From assembly GCA_046728075.1 (NCBI GenBank), contig JBKPDV010000249.1, positions 1 through 23,724 on the forward strand: 23,724 nucleotides of DNA, written 5' to 3'. A program made the translations under genes and the position numbers. The stretch comes from JBKPDV01 sp046728075. Lineage in GTDB: Bacteria > Acidobacteriota > Thermoanaerobaculia > UBA5066 > Gp7-AA6. Position 1 is the stretch's first letter; each line of letters begins with the position of its first letter. This document shows positions 15,529 to 22,971 of the stretch, in pieces. Below the pieces are notes generated by a model. That model ran no database searches. It had not been told where the DNA came from and was given only the letters and a program-made list of their open reading frames with translations.

Positions 15529-17247
15529 CGAAATACAATATATGTATTGTTAGTTGTCTTTGCGGCCATCGCGTGCACCGCTCTGGCCACCACTCGTGTC
15601 GGCAGCCCCGGCGTCTTCCGCGACATCACGCGCAGCTCGGGCATCCAGTTCCGGCTCAAGTCGGATCTGAGGCGCCTGAAGATGATCCCGACGATGAATG
15701 GCGGGTGCGCATTCGGGGACTACGACGACGACGGCCTGCCGGACCTCTACGTCGTCAACTCGGTCCCGCGCTGGGGCAAGCCGAACACGGGCAACTGCGG
15801 AAGGCTCTACAAGAACCTCGGAGGACGAAAGTTCGAGGACGTGACGGCGAAGGCGGGCCTCCATGCCTGCGGGGTGGGCATGGGCGCGTTCTGGGTCGAC
15901 CTGGACGGAGACGGCCGGCTCGATCTCTATCTGACCAACGTGGGCGGCAACGTCGTCTACTGGAACAAGGGAGATGGGACCTTCGAGGAGGGTAAGAACA
16001 CCGGGCTCGAAGACGGCCTCTTCTCCGTCGGAGCGGGCTTTCTCGACTACGACGGAGACGGCCGGGTCGATGTCGTGGTTGCGAACTATCTCGATTCGTC
16101 GCCCGAGTGGGAGGCGAAGCAGCCGCAGTTCGAGCTCCGCGTGCCGGAGGACTACGTGGGTCAGCCTTCGCACCTTTTCCACAACGAAGGCAATCGCCAC
16201 TTCACTGACGTGACGAAGCAGTCCGGCCTGGCGATGGACCCGCGGCAGACGAAGACGCTCGGCGTGGCGGTGCTCGACTACGACGGCGACGGCCGGCCCG
16301 ATCTCTACTTCGTCAACGACCGCGCGCGCAACCGCCTCTTTCACAACGGCGGCGACGGGACCTTCGAGGAAGTCACGGACGAAACGGGCGCCGGCGCTCT
16401 GGGCGACCAGCCGCGCGCCGGGATGGGAGTCGCCGTCGGCGACCCCTTCGGAGACGGGAGGCCGTCGCTCTTCGTCACGAACTTCGGCGGCGAGCCCAAC
16501 AGCTTCTATCGCAACATCCAGGGCACGCTCTTCGAGGATGCGGGCGTCTCGACCGGGACCGCGGCCGTCGGCATGCCGTACGTTCGGTGGGGAACGAACT
16601 TCGCGGACTTCGACAACGACGGCTGGCCGGACCTCTACGCGGTCGGCGGACATCTCGCGCCAGGCATCGTGAGGATGATCGGACACTTCAAGAGCGGAAA
16701 GGCCCAGTACGTCGCGGCGGGAGATCACGCCTTCGCGCAGAAGACCGTCCTGCTCCATAACACCGGCCATGGCCGCTTTGAGGAATGGCTGGATTCGGGC
16801 GACCTCGCGGAGATCCGAATGTCCGGAAGGGGAAGCGCCGTGGCCGACATCGACAACGACGGAGATCTGGATCTCTTCGTCGTGGACCTCGCGGGTCCGT
16901 CGCGCCTCTTCGAGAACGTCGTGGGCAGCCGCAACTCCTGGATCCGGATCGAGCCGCGAATCGGACCGGACCGCCGCACAATCCTGGGCACCAAGGTGCG
17001 CGTCACCGCGGCCGACCACACCCAGACGAAGGAGTTCGCCGTATCGCCCTCCTACGCTTCCGGCACTCTGACGGACCTCCACTTCGGTCTGGGAAGCGCT
17101 GAGAGAGCCGACCGCGTCGAGGTCATCTGGCCGGGCGGAAAGACTCAGGTCTTCGAAAACGTCGCCGCCCGAAAGATCTACGAAGTTCGGCCTGGAGAAG
17201 CGCTCGGACTGCGGGAGGTCGCAAGCGCGGCGGCGGTGACTCGTTGA
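15457..17247 (+). CDS. CRTAC1-family FG-GAP/UnbV lipoprotein
   Basis: A 596-residue protein. A hydrophobic segment YVLLVVFAAIAC ends in a probable lipobox Cys. FG-GAP loops of D-x-D-x-D-G type lie near residues 85, 148, 196, 274, 385 and 465 (for example DYDGDGRPDLYFVND), with a degenerate one near 329 (DPFGDGRPSLF). A C-terminal ASPIC/UnbV domain (about 493-580) ends LGSAERADRVEVIWPGGKTQVFENV. Such proteins form Ca2+-binding beta-propellers at the cell surface; their function is not established. The residues before the signal helix (SSPQSVRSPQSR) are translated repeat array. The GTG start lies in the repeat loop at a position matching the start of the second CRTAC1 gene. TTG at 15547 is a shorter alternative. 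The gene is 30 nt after the large TPR/FG-GAP gene. Confidence 0.88.
   Translation: MQQPQYPFRGGRLSSPQSVRSPQSRNTIYVLLVVFAAIACTALATTRVGSPGVFRDITRSSGIQFRLKSDLRRLKMIPTMNGGCAFGDYDDDGLPDLYVVNSVPRWGKPNTGNCGRLYKNLGGRKFEDVTAKAGLHACGVGMGAFWVDLDGDGRLDLYLTNVGGNVVYWNKGDGTFEEGKNTGLEDGLFSVGAGFLDYDGDGRVDVVVANYLDSSPEWEAKQPQFELRVPEDYVGQPSHLFHNEGNRHFTDVTKQSGLAMDPRQTKTLGVAVLDYDGDGRPDLYFVNDRARNRLFHNGGDGTFEEVTDETGAGALGDQPRAGMGVAVGDPFGDGRPSLFVTNFGGEPNSFYRNIQGTLFEDAGVSTGTAAVGMPYVRWGTNFADFDNDGWPDLYAVGGHLAPGIVRMIGHFKSGKAQYVAAGDHAFAQKTVLLHNTGHGRFEEWLDSGDLAEIRMSGRGSAVADIDNDGDLDLFVVDLAGPSRLFENVVGSRNSWIRIEPRIGPDRRTILGTKVRVTAADHTQTKEFAVSPSYASGTLTDLHFGLGSAERADRVEVIWPGGKTQVFENVAARKIYEVRPGEALGLREVASAAAVTR
15535..15550. repeat. 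AT-rich near-palindrome
   Basis: ACAATATATGTATTGT is a near-perfect 16-bp palindrome in GC-rich surroundings. It differs by one base from the perfect palindrome at 17366. Here it encodes T-I-Y-V-L at the start of the signal helix. Confidence 0.6.
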
Positions 17248-17262
17248 CACCGTGACCGCCGC
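17230..17262 (+). terminator. GC-rich hairpin at the end of the CRTAC1 gene
   Basis: GCGGCGGT (17230-17237) can pair with ACCGCCGC (17255-17262) around a 17-nt loop containing the TGA stop. There is no T-tract, so it would not be a standard intrinsic terminator. Confidence 0.3.
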
Positions 17263-17277
17263 TTTCCATGGCGGCTC

Positions 17278-17303
17278 GAGACACTCTCTGTCCGGCGTGT
17301 CTC
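17278..17303. other. Hairpin GAGACAC/GTGTCTC
   Basis: A perfect 7-bp inverted repeat with a 12-nt loop lies 30 nt after the CRTAC1 stop. No T-tract follows. It may act with the previous hairpin in mRNA 3'-end formation; purpose unknown. Confidence 0.3.
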
Positions 17304-17365
17304 CCGGTCCGCCTGCCAAATCAACCGCTGGTCGCGGGTGATTGGGTTCGCGAGTCAGAGCAATA

Positions 17366-17381
17366 ACAATATATATATTGT
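17366..17381. promoter_or_regulatory. Perfect AT-rich palindrome, possible operator
   Basis: ACAATATATATATTGT is a perfect 16-bp palindrome located 84 nt before the response-regulator start. It matches the motif at 15535 except for one base. A dimeric regulator site is one explanation; a short mobile-element remnant is another. Confidence 0.35.
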
Positions 17382-17465
17382 CCCCCTTGACGGCCGTAAG
17401 GGAAGTCCCGAGTCGCTCAACTGGAGAGCCCGCCTGGGTGCAAAACGGCCGAGGTTTGGGATGGA

Positions 17466-17933
17466 ATGAGGGTGTCGCCCGCCCGCCCGGATCCACGGCG
17501 TGTTTTTTGCAGCTGTACGGTCAAAACCGTGAAATCCGCAGGATTGGCTGAAGCAGTGACACAGATTGGTCCTCGCGAAGCGGCCAAAGTGCTGATCGTC
17601 GACGACGACTTCGCCCTTCGGGACGCCCTCTGTGCGGCGCTGGAGGGGGAGGGTTTTGCCGTCGCGGCGGTGTCCAACGGGCAGGAGGCCCTCGACTACC
17701 TGCGCGGCGGGGCCCGGCCGAGTCTGGTACTGCTGGATCTGATGATGCCGGTCATGAACGGCTGGGAGTTCCGGGCGCAACAGCGCCAGGATCCGGAGCT
17801 GGCCGACATCCCGGTCGTTGTGCTCTCCGCCTTCGCGCGCTCCGGCGATGAGGAGCTGCGGGGGATCGGACAGTTTCTTCGAAAGCCTTTCCAGCTCGCC
17901 GACCTGCTCGCCGCGGTCCGCGCCTACTGCTAG
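17466..17933 (+). CDS. Single-domain response regulator (receiver)
   Basis: A receiver domain with no output domain. It has the acidic pair in KVLIVDDDFALRDAL, the phospho-acceptor Asp in LVLLDLMMPVMNGWEF, the conserved Ser in VVVLSAFA, and the switch Lys in FLRKPFQLADLLAAV. Stand-alone receivers act by phospho-dependent protein binding or as phosphorelay intermediates. The ATG at 17466 gives about 40 poorly conserved residues before the domain; GTG at 17529 or 17556 would give a tighter protein, so the start is uncertain. No kinase gene is intact nearby, but a PAS-like fragment follows directly, so this may be the surviving piece of a broken signalling locus. The 218 nt upstream hold two hairpins and a palindrome. 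Confidence 0.88.
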   Translation: MRVSPARPDPRRVFCSCTVKTVKSAGLAEAVTQIGPREAAKVLIVDDDFALRDALCAALEGEGFAVAAVSNGQEALDYLRGGARPSLVLLDLMMPVMNGWEFRAQQRQDPELADIPVVVLSAFARSGDEELRGIGQFLRKPFQLADLLAAVRAYC

Positions 17934-17961
17934 GCGGGTCCGGGACCCTCCTGCCTCCAGG

Positions 17962-18105
17962 AGCGCGGCGACCGTCGTCCGCGACGCGAAGGGTCGGGGC
18001 GTCAAGATGGTGGGCGTGGTCCAGGACCTGACCGAAGGCAGATAGCTGGAGGAACAGCTGCGGCGGCGCAGCATGTTGCCGAGGTTCGCGACAAGCCGGT
18101 TCAAG
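17962..18105 (+). pseudogene. Remnant of a PAS/PAC sensor-kinase segment
   Basis: One frame reads VVRDAKGRGVKMVGVVQDLTEGR, then a TAG at 18043, then LEEQLRRRSMLP. This is the usual end of a PAS/PAC domain and its linker helix (V-V-R-D-x-x-G-R-x-V-x-x-V-G-x-x-Q-D-L-T-E-R-x-Q-L-E-E-Q-L) with a stop in place of the expected Gln, which is one C-to-T change from CAG. No intact start, histidine box or ATPase domain is present. It lies between the receiver gene and the array at 18130. Confidence 0.55.
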
Positions 18106-18129
18106 TCCACCATACGCGGAGGGATGGAG

Positions 18130-18203
18130 GAGTCGACAGTCGGTGATCGTTAAGTCGATGGTCGATAGTCGGTAGTCAGTAGTCAGTAGTCGACAGTCGA
18201 CAG
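18130..18203. repeat. Heptad array (TAGTCGG/TAGTCAG), mostly one orientation
   Basis: Units TAGTCGG, TAGTCAG and AGTCGAC run along the + strand with some irregular spacing. There is no clear inverted arm, unlike most other arrays. It lies between the converging receiver/PAS region and the second CRTAC1 gene. Confidence 0.8.
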
Positions 18204-18213
18204 GGAAGAGCCG

Positions 18214-20013
18214 CTATTTTCCGGGCGCTGTTCCTTTGGTCCCGACGCCGGCTCCTTCGATCAGCGTCAGTCGGCTGCCGCCGGGAATGTCTCGAAGCGT
18301 CTGGGTCGAGCCGTCGGGCCAGCGGATTTCGAGAGTATCGATCTTGGGCGCCGTTCCCAGGCCGAAGGTCAGAGTCTTCTCGGGAGCGGAAAGGTAAGAG
18401 CGGCCGCCGCTGACTTGTTGAGTCAGGGTCAGCGCGCCGATCGAAGCTTTCACCCGGGCGCCGACTGCGTCCCGGTTGGAGGCGCCCGCGCCGATGAGCA
18501 TCACGCGGACGCTCTTTCTGGGGTCATCGGTGCGGTTCAGGTAGACGTGCGCGGGGCCTCCGTTTTCTACCACAATAATGTCCAGGTCCCCGTCTCCGTC
18601 GAGATCCGCGAACGCCGCTCCCCGAGCGACCAAGGGGGTCGAGAGCTCCGCGCCATTCGCCGGCTCGAACCGGCCGTCCCCTCGATTGACGTAGAGGATC
18701 GGCGCCTGTCGGTACGCGACGTCTTTCTGCACCTGTTGAACGGTCGGCTCGACGTGCCCGTTGGCGAGAAAGAGATCGAGCCGGCCATCCAGATCCGCGT
18801 CGAAGAAGAACACGCCGAAAGTCAGAGCGAGCAGAGAGCTCGGCCCGACGCCGCTGCGAGGGGACTCGTCCAAAAAGACATCGCCGGCGTCTGTCCAGTA
18901 GAGGGACTTGAGCTCGTTGGAAAAGTTTCCGATGGCCAGGGTGGATCCGCGTCCGTTCTTCGTGTCGCCCCATGCGACACCCATCGCGCCGCGGGCTCTT
19001 CCCGCCTCGTCGACCGCCACGCCCGCCTCGACCGCCGTGTCTTCGAACGTCCCGTCCCCGCGGTTGCGATAGAGATTGTTGGGCGCCGTGTCGTTGGCGA
19101 CCAAGAAATCGACCTTCCCGTCGCCGTTGAAGTCGTAGGGCGCGACTCCCAGGGCCTTCTGGTTTTCGTTCCAGACTCCCGCCTTGCGGGTGACGTCTTC
19201 GAACCGCCCCCCTCCCAGGTTGCGATAGAGGTGAGAGGCGCTGCCCGGGTAGCGCTCCGGCGTGCAATAGGACTTGATCTTCCCGTCGAGGGTACAGAAG
19301 AGATCTTTCTTCGGCGACCAGTCCACATAGCGGCAGACGAAGAGGTCCAGACGGCCGTCGCCGTCGACGTCGAGCCAGGCGGCGGAAGTTCCCCACCCCG
19401 AGTCCTTCACGCCCGCCTTCGACGCGACCTCCTCGAAGCGCCCTCCCAGATTGTGAAACAGGTAGTTTCGTTCGAGTGCGGTGACGTAGACGTCCGGCCG
19501 GCCGTCGTTGTCGTAGTCGCCCACGGCGGCGCCCATACCGTAGAAGATCTTCTCGAGCCCGATTTCGCGAGTGACGTCTCGAAAATGGGGGAGCCCATCG
19601 GGTCCGACCCCTTCATTGCGATAGAGCGCGAGCGAGGACTTCATTTCCTTCTGCCGCGGGTCCCCGGGCCAGTAGCAGCCGGAAACGAACAGCAGGTCAG
19701 GTTTCCCGTCGCCGTCGTAGTCGAGCACCGCCACGCCCCCGCCCATCGTCTCCGGCATCCACTTTTCGCCTCGCGCCCCGTTGACGTGAACGAAGTGGAT
19801 GCCGACCGCATCCGTCTTGTCCTCGAAGCGGACGATCGGGGCGGGGCTCGGGCGAGAGGTCGGGGCGGAAGCGGGCTTTGCGGGCTCCTGCTTTCGGCAC
19901 GCTCCGATGAGGACTAACAGAACGGCCAGGACTATTTTTGACTGAGGACTGAGGACTGCGGACTGAGGACTCGAGGGGCGAGAGTCAGAAAAGGAGTATT
20001 GAGGCATTTGCAA
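18214..20013 (-). CDS. CRTAC1-family FG-GAP/UnbV lipoprotein, second copy
   Basis: A 599-residue protein with a signal helix ending LVLLIGAC-type lipobox (VLIGAC, Cys39) and a Pro/Ser/Ala linker. FG-GAP loops lie near residues 98, 166, 214, 291, 404 and 470 (DYDGDGKPDLLFV, DVDGDGRLDLFV and others). A C-terminal UnbV domain (about 484-590) contains GGRSYLSAPEKTLTFGLG and IRWPDGSTQTL. It is a paralog of the gene at 15457. The start region lies in the loop of the array at 19939; TTG at 20013 matches the paralog start and ATG at 20007 is two codons inside. Residues 14-26 (SSPQSAVLSPQSK) are translated array. It lies 45 nt downstream of the five-haem cytochrome gene on the same strand, so the two are probably co-expressed. 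Confidence 0.9.
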   Translation of the reverse strand: MQMPQYSFSDSRPSSPQSAVLSPQSKIVLAVLLVLIGACRKQEPAKPASAPTSRPSPAPIVRFEDKTDAVGIHFVHVNGARGEKWMPETMGGGVAVLDYDGDGKPDLLFVSGCYWPGDPRQKEMKSSLALYRNEGVGPDGLPHFRDVTREIGLEKIFYGMGAAVGDYDNDGRPDVYVTALERNYLFHNLGGRFEEVASKAGVKDSGWGTSAAWLDVDGDGRLDLFVCRYVDWSPKKDLFCTLDGKIKSYCTPERYPGSASHLYRNLGGGRFEDVTRKAGVWNENQKALGVAPYDFNGDGKVDFLVANDTAPNNLYRNRGDGTFEDTAVEAGVAVDEAGRARGAMGVAWGDTKNGRGSTLAIGNFSNELKSLYWTDAGDVFLDESPRSGVGPSSLLALTFGVFFFDADLDGRLDLFLANGHVEPTVQQVQKDVAYRQAPILYVNRGDGRFEPANGAELSTPLVARGAAFADLDGDGDLDIIVVENGGPAHVYLNRTDDPRKSVRVMLIGAGASNRDAVGARVKASIGALTLTQQVSGGRSYLSAPEKTLTFGLGTAPKIDTLEIRWPDGSTQTLRDIPGGSRLTLIEGAGVGTKGTAPGK

Positions 20014-20051
20014 GCTGAGTCCTCAGTCCTCGGTCCGCAGTCCTCAGTCGG
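19939..20051. repeat. Inverted heptad array (GGACTGA / TCAGTCC) with conserved loop
   Basis: The left arm (19939-19972) repeats GACTGAG units. The right arm (20014-20051) repeats CAGTCCT and variants. The loop, read on the minus strand, contains GCCTCAATA and CTCGAG and is about three-quarters identical by eye to the loop at 15453-15499. Confidence 0.92.
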
Positions 20052-20057
20052 AGAAGA

Positions 20058-22859
20058 CTACGGCGCCGAGTACGGCTTTGGCCCCGCGCCGGGCTGGCTC
20101 GCAGCGGGTTTTTTCGGCGCCGAGCCCGCTCCGCGCGCCTCGCGCACGATCGGCGGATGGAGGCGCGTCAGATATCCCATGTCGGTCTGATATCCCTTCG
20201 GGCCGATCGATGCCGCCCATGCCGGAACGGTGGCGGCGGGCGGCTGCGCCTCGGCATGGACGTGAATCGGCAGAGACTCCCGGTTATCCCACGGGCTCTC
20301 ACGGCGGTATTCCGCGGCGATCGATCGGGCCGTCTCGTCCTCCTTGTACTTGCGGTATTCCGCCTCGTGAAAGGCGGCCTTTTCCCGGTTTCCCTGCGCG
20401 CGGTAGACGCGCATCAGGTTGTAGTGGGCGTTGACGTCCTCCGAGTCGATCGCGAGAGTTTTTCCGTACGCCTCGATCGCTTCCGGGTACCGAGCGGCCA
20501 GCCAGTGGACCGAGCCCAGGTTGTTCCAGGCCACGCGGTCGAGAGGAAACTTGGCGAGAACCCGTTTGAGGTCGCTCTCCGCCTCCGCAAGGCGTCCCTC
20601 TTCCTTTTCGACCTGAGCGCGGAAGAACGCGATCTTGGGCCAGCCCGGCCGCCGGCGCTCGGCTTCTGCGAGCGAGGCCTTCGCGTCGGAGAGCCGCCCC
20701 TCCGCGATCTCGGCGCGCGCCCGGTTCAAGGGGCCATCCGGTTTGTCGGGAGCGAGCTCGGCCGTGCGCGTCCAGGCGCGCGAGGCTCCGAGGAAGTCTC
20801 CCTGCAGGAAGAGCCCGATGCCGTAGTCGTTCCAGCGTAGCCAGGGCTTGTCGGGGTTTCCTCGGGGCGTCTTACTCCCCGTCCCCCCGTCGCCCACTCC
20901 CCCCGTCTGAGACTCGGACTGGGGGACTGGGGGACGGGGCGACTGGGGGTTCACCGGGAGCCGGACGCTGTCCGACGCGAGCGTCGTCACCGGCAGCGGC
21001 GGGACCGAGGCTCCCACCGAGAAGATTTCATAGTCCCTCGAGAACTTTCTGTAGTGGACTCCCGCGGAGAGCTCGATCGAACCCTTCGCGTCTGCCGGGA
21101 CGTTGACGCGGTAGTGCACGACGCGCGCGGCTCCCGGGCCAATTCCGTTGTTGTAGAGGGGGACGTGGATGTCCTGGGGTTGGCGGCGGTCCATATGCTG
21201 GCCGTCATGATCGATAACGAGGAGACTCAGCGTGTCGGCCGCAGGATCGAGGCGTCCCGCCCGGTCCAGGACGCCGCTTCGGAAGAACTTCGCGCCCGAC
21301 GAGGCTCCCTCGAGCGAGACCCACGTCTCGTTGGAGTCGGCGGTGCCGTTCGTATAAGGGTGGCCCACCCCGCGAGTCCGGACGACGACCTCGAGATCGA
21401 GAGTCTCCCCCGGCATGATCGAAGGAGGCTTGTCGCCGAGCACGACAATCTCCCCGCCGCGCCGAATCGCAAAGAGGTCAACCGTTAGCACCTTGTTCTG
21501 GAGAAACTTGCGGATCTTTTCCTCAGTCTCTTTGTCCCCACGCACGAATGGAAGCGCCGTGTTCGCGGCGGGGAAAAGGTGGTCGTGCAGGTATCCCTTT
21601 TTGTTGCCGAACTCGTCGGAACGGTAAGGCGGAAGATGGCAGTCGCGGCAGGCCTTGGCCTGCGGCGGATCGTAGAAGGAGCGCACGGCGCGGCCCGAGA
21701 CTCCCGAGTCGTACCAGGTGTCGTAGTGGTTCTGGCCGCGCATCCATCGGTAGCTGTTCAACGCCGGGATCAGCTCAACTTTGTGGCACGTCGAGCAGAA
21801 CTCGGGCGTGCGGTGAAACGGCTTCAAAAAGGTCTTGCGATGGAGCGAAGGCTCCATCCGGATCAGCAAGCGGTTGACGGCGGCGAGCGTCTTGTTCTTC
21901 GTGAAGGCGAAGGGGTACTGCTTGGATTCCTCGATCACGTAAGAGCCGTTGCCCCGCAGGTCCTTGATCTCCGAGATCGAATGGCACGACATGCAGGTCA
22001 GTCCCTGCTGCGCTTCCCACTGGTCGTAGGAGAACTTGGCCTGTGTGGCGGTCCCCATCTGGCCCGTAAAAAGAACCACGGGGTCGTGGCAGCCGGAGCA
22101 CCACTTGGTGCGTTCGCGTCCGACCCGATCGGCCATCAGCTCGACACTCTTGCGATAGAACGGATTGTTGAAGGACGAGAAGCGGTGCGCTGACCGCTGC
22201 CATTGGTGGAACGAATCGGGATGGCAGGACTGACAGTAGTCGTTGGAGGCGAGCTTCTTCGCGTCGAGCAGCCCCTGATCGAAGGTTTCCGAATAGGACG
22301 GAAAGAACACCGTGTCCCCGTTGACGTTCACGATGCGCTTGGGAGGCTTCTCGAGCTTGGCCACGATTCCCATCGCGCCGAGAAAGACGGCGACCGCGCC
22401 TCCCCAGGCGAAGAGCCGGCGGAACTGCAGTTTGTGGGTGTGCGCCCGCCGATGGAGGATGAATGCGACCAACGCGAGGACGATCGAAACGACGTGAGCG
22501 ATCCAGGCGGCGCGGTGATTCAGCGTCGCTCCCTGGAAGGTCATGTAGAGGCCGGTCGACACACAGACCAGCGCCAGCGTAAAGATCGAGAGGCCTGCAA
22601 TCTTGGCTCGAACGTTCCACATTCGGATCATCCGCTTCGCGTGCGTCGCGGCGAAGACAAAGAAGGGAATCGCGATCAGGACGCCGAGCACGAGGTGCGT
22701 CAGGAGCATCACGTAGAAGAAACTCGTGTCGCGGGTGAAGGCGACCAGGTAGATCGCGTTGGCCGCGATCAATCCGAGGGGGATCAGGAGGAGCCGATAG
22801 AGACGGCGCTGCCAGGGCCTCAGGACCCCGGCGGGTTTCGTTTGGGTGGCCGGCTCCAT
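20058..22859 (-). CDS. Five-haem c-type cytochrome with five-helix membrane domain and TPR tail
   Basis: A 933-residue protein. Five membrane helices (about 20-41, 50-71, 86-108, 118-137, 150-168) carry histidines H55, H73, H115, H122 and H136 that could bind b-type haem. Five CXXCH sites follow at C209, C254, C289, C355 and C404, with W-x-x-S-A-H near the first, as in cytochrome c554-like multihaem proteins. A beta-rich region (about 420-640) leads to a Pro/Gly/Ser linker encoded by an inverted repeat, then about four TPRs (670-860) and a Pro/Ala-rich end. I infer quinol-linked electron transfer to a periplasmic or surface partner. ATG at 22859 is chosen over an upstream open stretch because it follows a TAAAAT box by 10 nt. 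Confidence 0.88.
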   Translation of the reverse strand: MEPATQTKPAGVLRPWQRRLYRLLLIPLGLIAANAIYLVAFTRDTSFFYVMLLTHLVLGVLIAIPFFVFAATHAKRMIRMWNVRAKIAGLSIFTLALVCVSTGLYMTFQGATLNHRAAWIAHVVSIVLALVAFILHRRAHTHKLQFRRLFAWGGAVAVFLGAMGIVAKLEKPPKRIVNVNGDTVFFPSYSETFDQGLLDAKKLASNDYCQSCHPDSFHQWQRSAHRFSSFNNPFYRKSVELMADRVGRERTKWCSGCHDPVVLFTGQMGTATQAKFSYDQWEAQQGLTCMSCHSISEIKDLRGNGSYVIEESKQYPFAFTKNKTLAAVNRLLIRMEPSLHRKTFLKPFHRTPEFCSTCHKVELIPALNSYRWMRGQNHYDTWYDSGVSGRAVRSFYDPPQAKACRDCHLPPYRSDEFGNKKGYLHDHLFPAANTALPFVRGDKETEEKIRKFLQNKVLTVDLFAIRRGGEIVVLGDKPPSIMPGETLDLEVVVRTRGVGHPYTNGTADSNETWVSLEGASSGAKFFRSGVLDRAGRLDPAADTLSLLVIDHDGQHMDRRQPQDIHVPLYNNGIGPGAARVVHYRVNVPADAKGSIELSAGVHYRKFSRDYEIFSVGASVPPLPVTTLASDSVRLPVNPQSPRPPVPQSESQTGGVGDGGTGSKTPRGNPDKPWLRWNDYGIGLFLQGDFLGASRAWTRTAELAPDKPDGPLNRARAEIAEGRLSDAKASLAEAERRRPGWPKIAFFRAQVEKEEGRLAEAESDLKRVLAKFPLDRVAWNNLGSVHWLAARYPEAIEAYGKTLAIDSEDVNAHYNLMRVYRAQGNREKAAFHEAEYRKYKEDETARSIAAEYRRESPWDNRESLPIHVHAEAQPPAATVPAWAASIGPKGYQTDMGYLTRLHPPIVREARGAGSAPKKPAASQPGAGPKPYSAP
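20874..20950. repeat. Inverted array (ACTCCCCC / ACTGGGGG) inside the cytochrome gene
   Basis: The right arm (20916-20950) repeats ACTGGGGG with an 8-nt period. The left arm (20874-20906) holds the inverted C-rich units. The whole element is translated in frame on the minus strand as a Pro/Gln/Ser then Gly/Thr-rich linker between the haem/beta part and the TPR part. Confidence 0.85.
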
Positions 22860-22869
22860 AGCGCGACCG

Positions 22870-22875
22870 ATTTTA
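22870..22875 (-). promoter_or_regulatory. Possible -10 box for the five-haem cytochrome
   Basis: TAAAAT on the minus strand ends 10 nt before the ATG at 22859. A GAGGAT lies further upstream, too far away to be a good ribosome site. Confidence 0.4.
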
Positions 22876-22971
22876 TCCTCATCGCTCCCAGTTCGTGACG
22901 CGGGGATGGAGGGGACGCGGAGACCAGAGAATGGAGCCGTCCCCACGTCGGCCTCTCAGGAGGTTCTCAGA

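Noticed and set aside
17382..17465. A cyclic-di-GMP or cobalamin riboswitch upstream of the response regulator
   Set aside because: Some stems can be drawn, but the conserved core sequences of these classes are absent.
15550..17496. 648-codon minus-strand open frame
   Set aside because: It is the complement of the CRTAC1 gene; the Asp/Val/Glu-rich repeats mirror the FG-GAP loops on the other strand.
18415..19917. 500-codon plus-strand open frame
   Set aside because: It is antisense to the second CRTAC1 gene and shows the same mirrored repeat pattern.
2721..20051. CRISPR arrays as an explanation for the short repeats
   Set aside because: The units are 7-8 nt, directly tandem with no spacers, in inverted pairs, and no cas genes are present.
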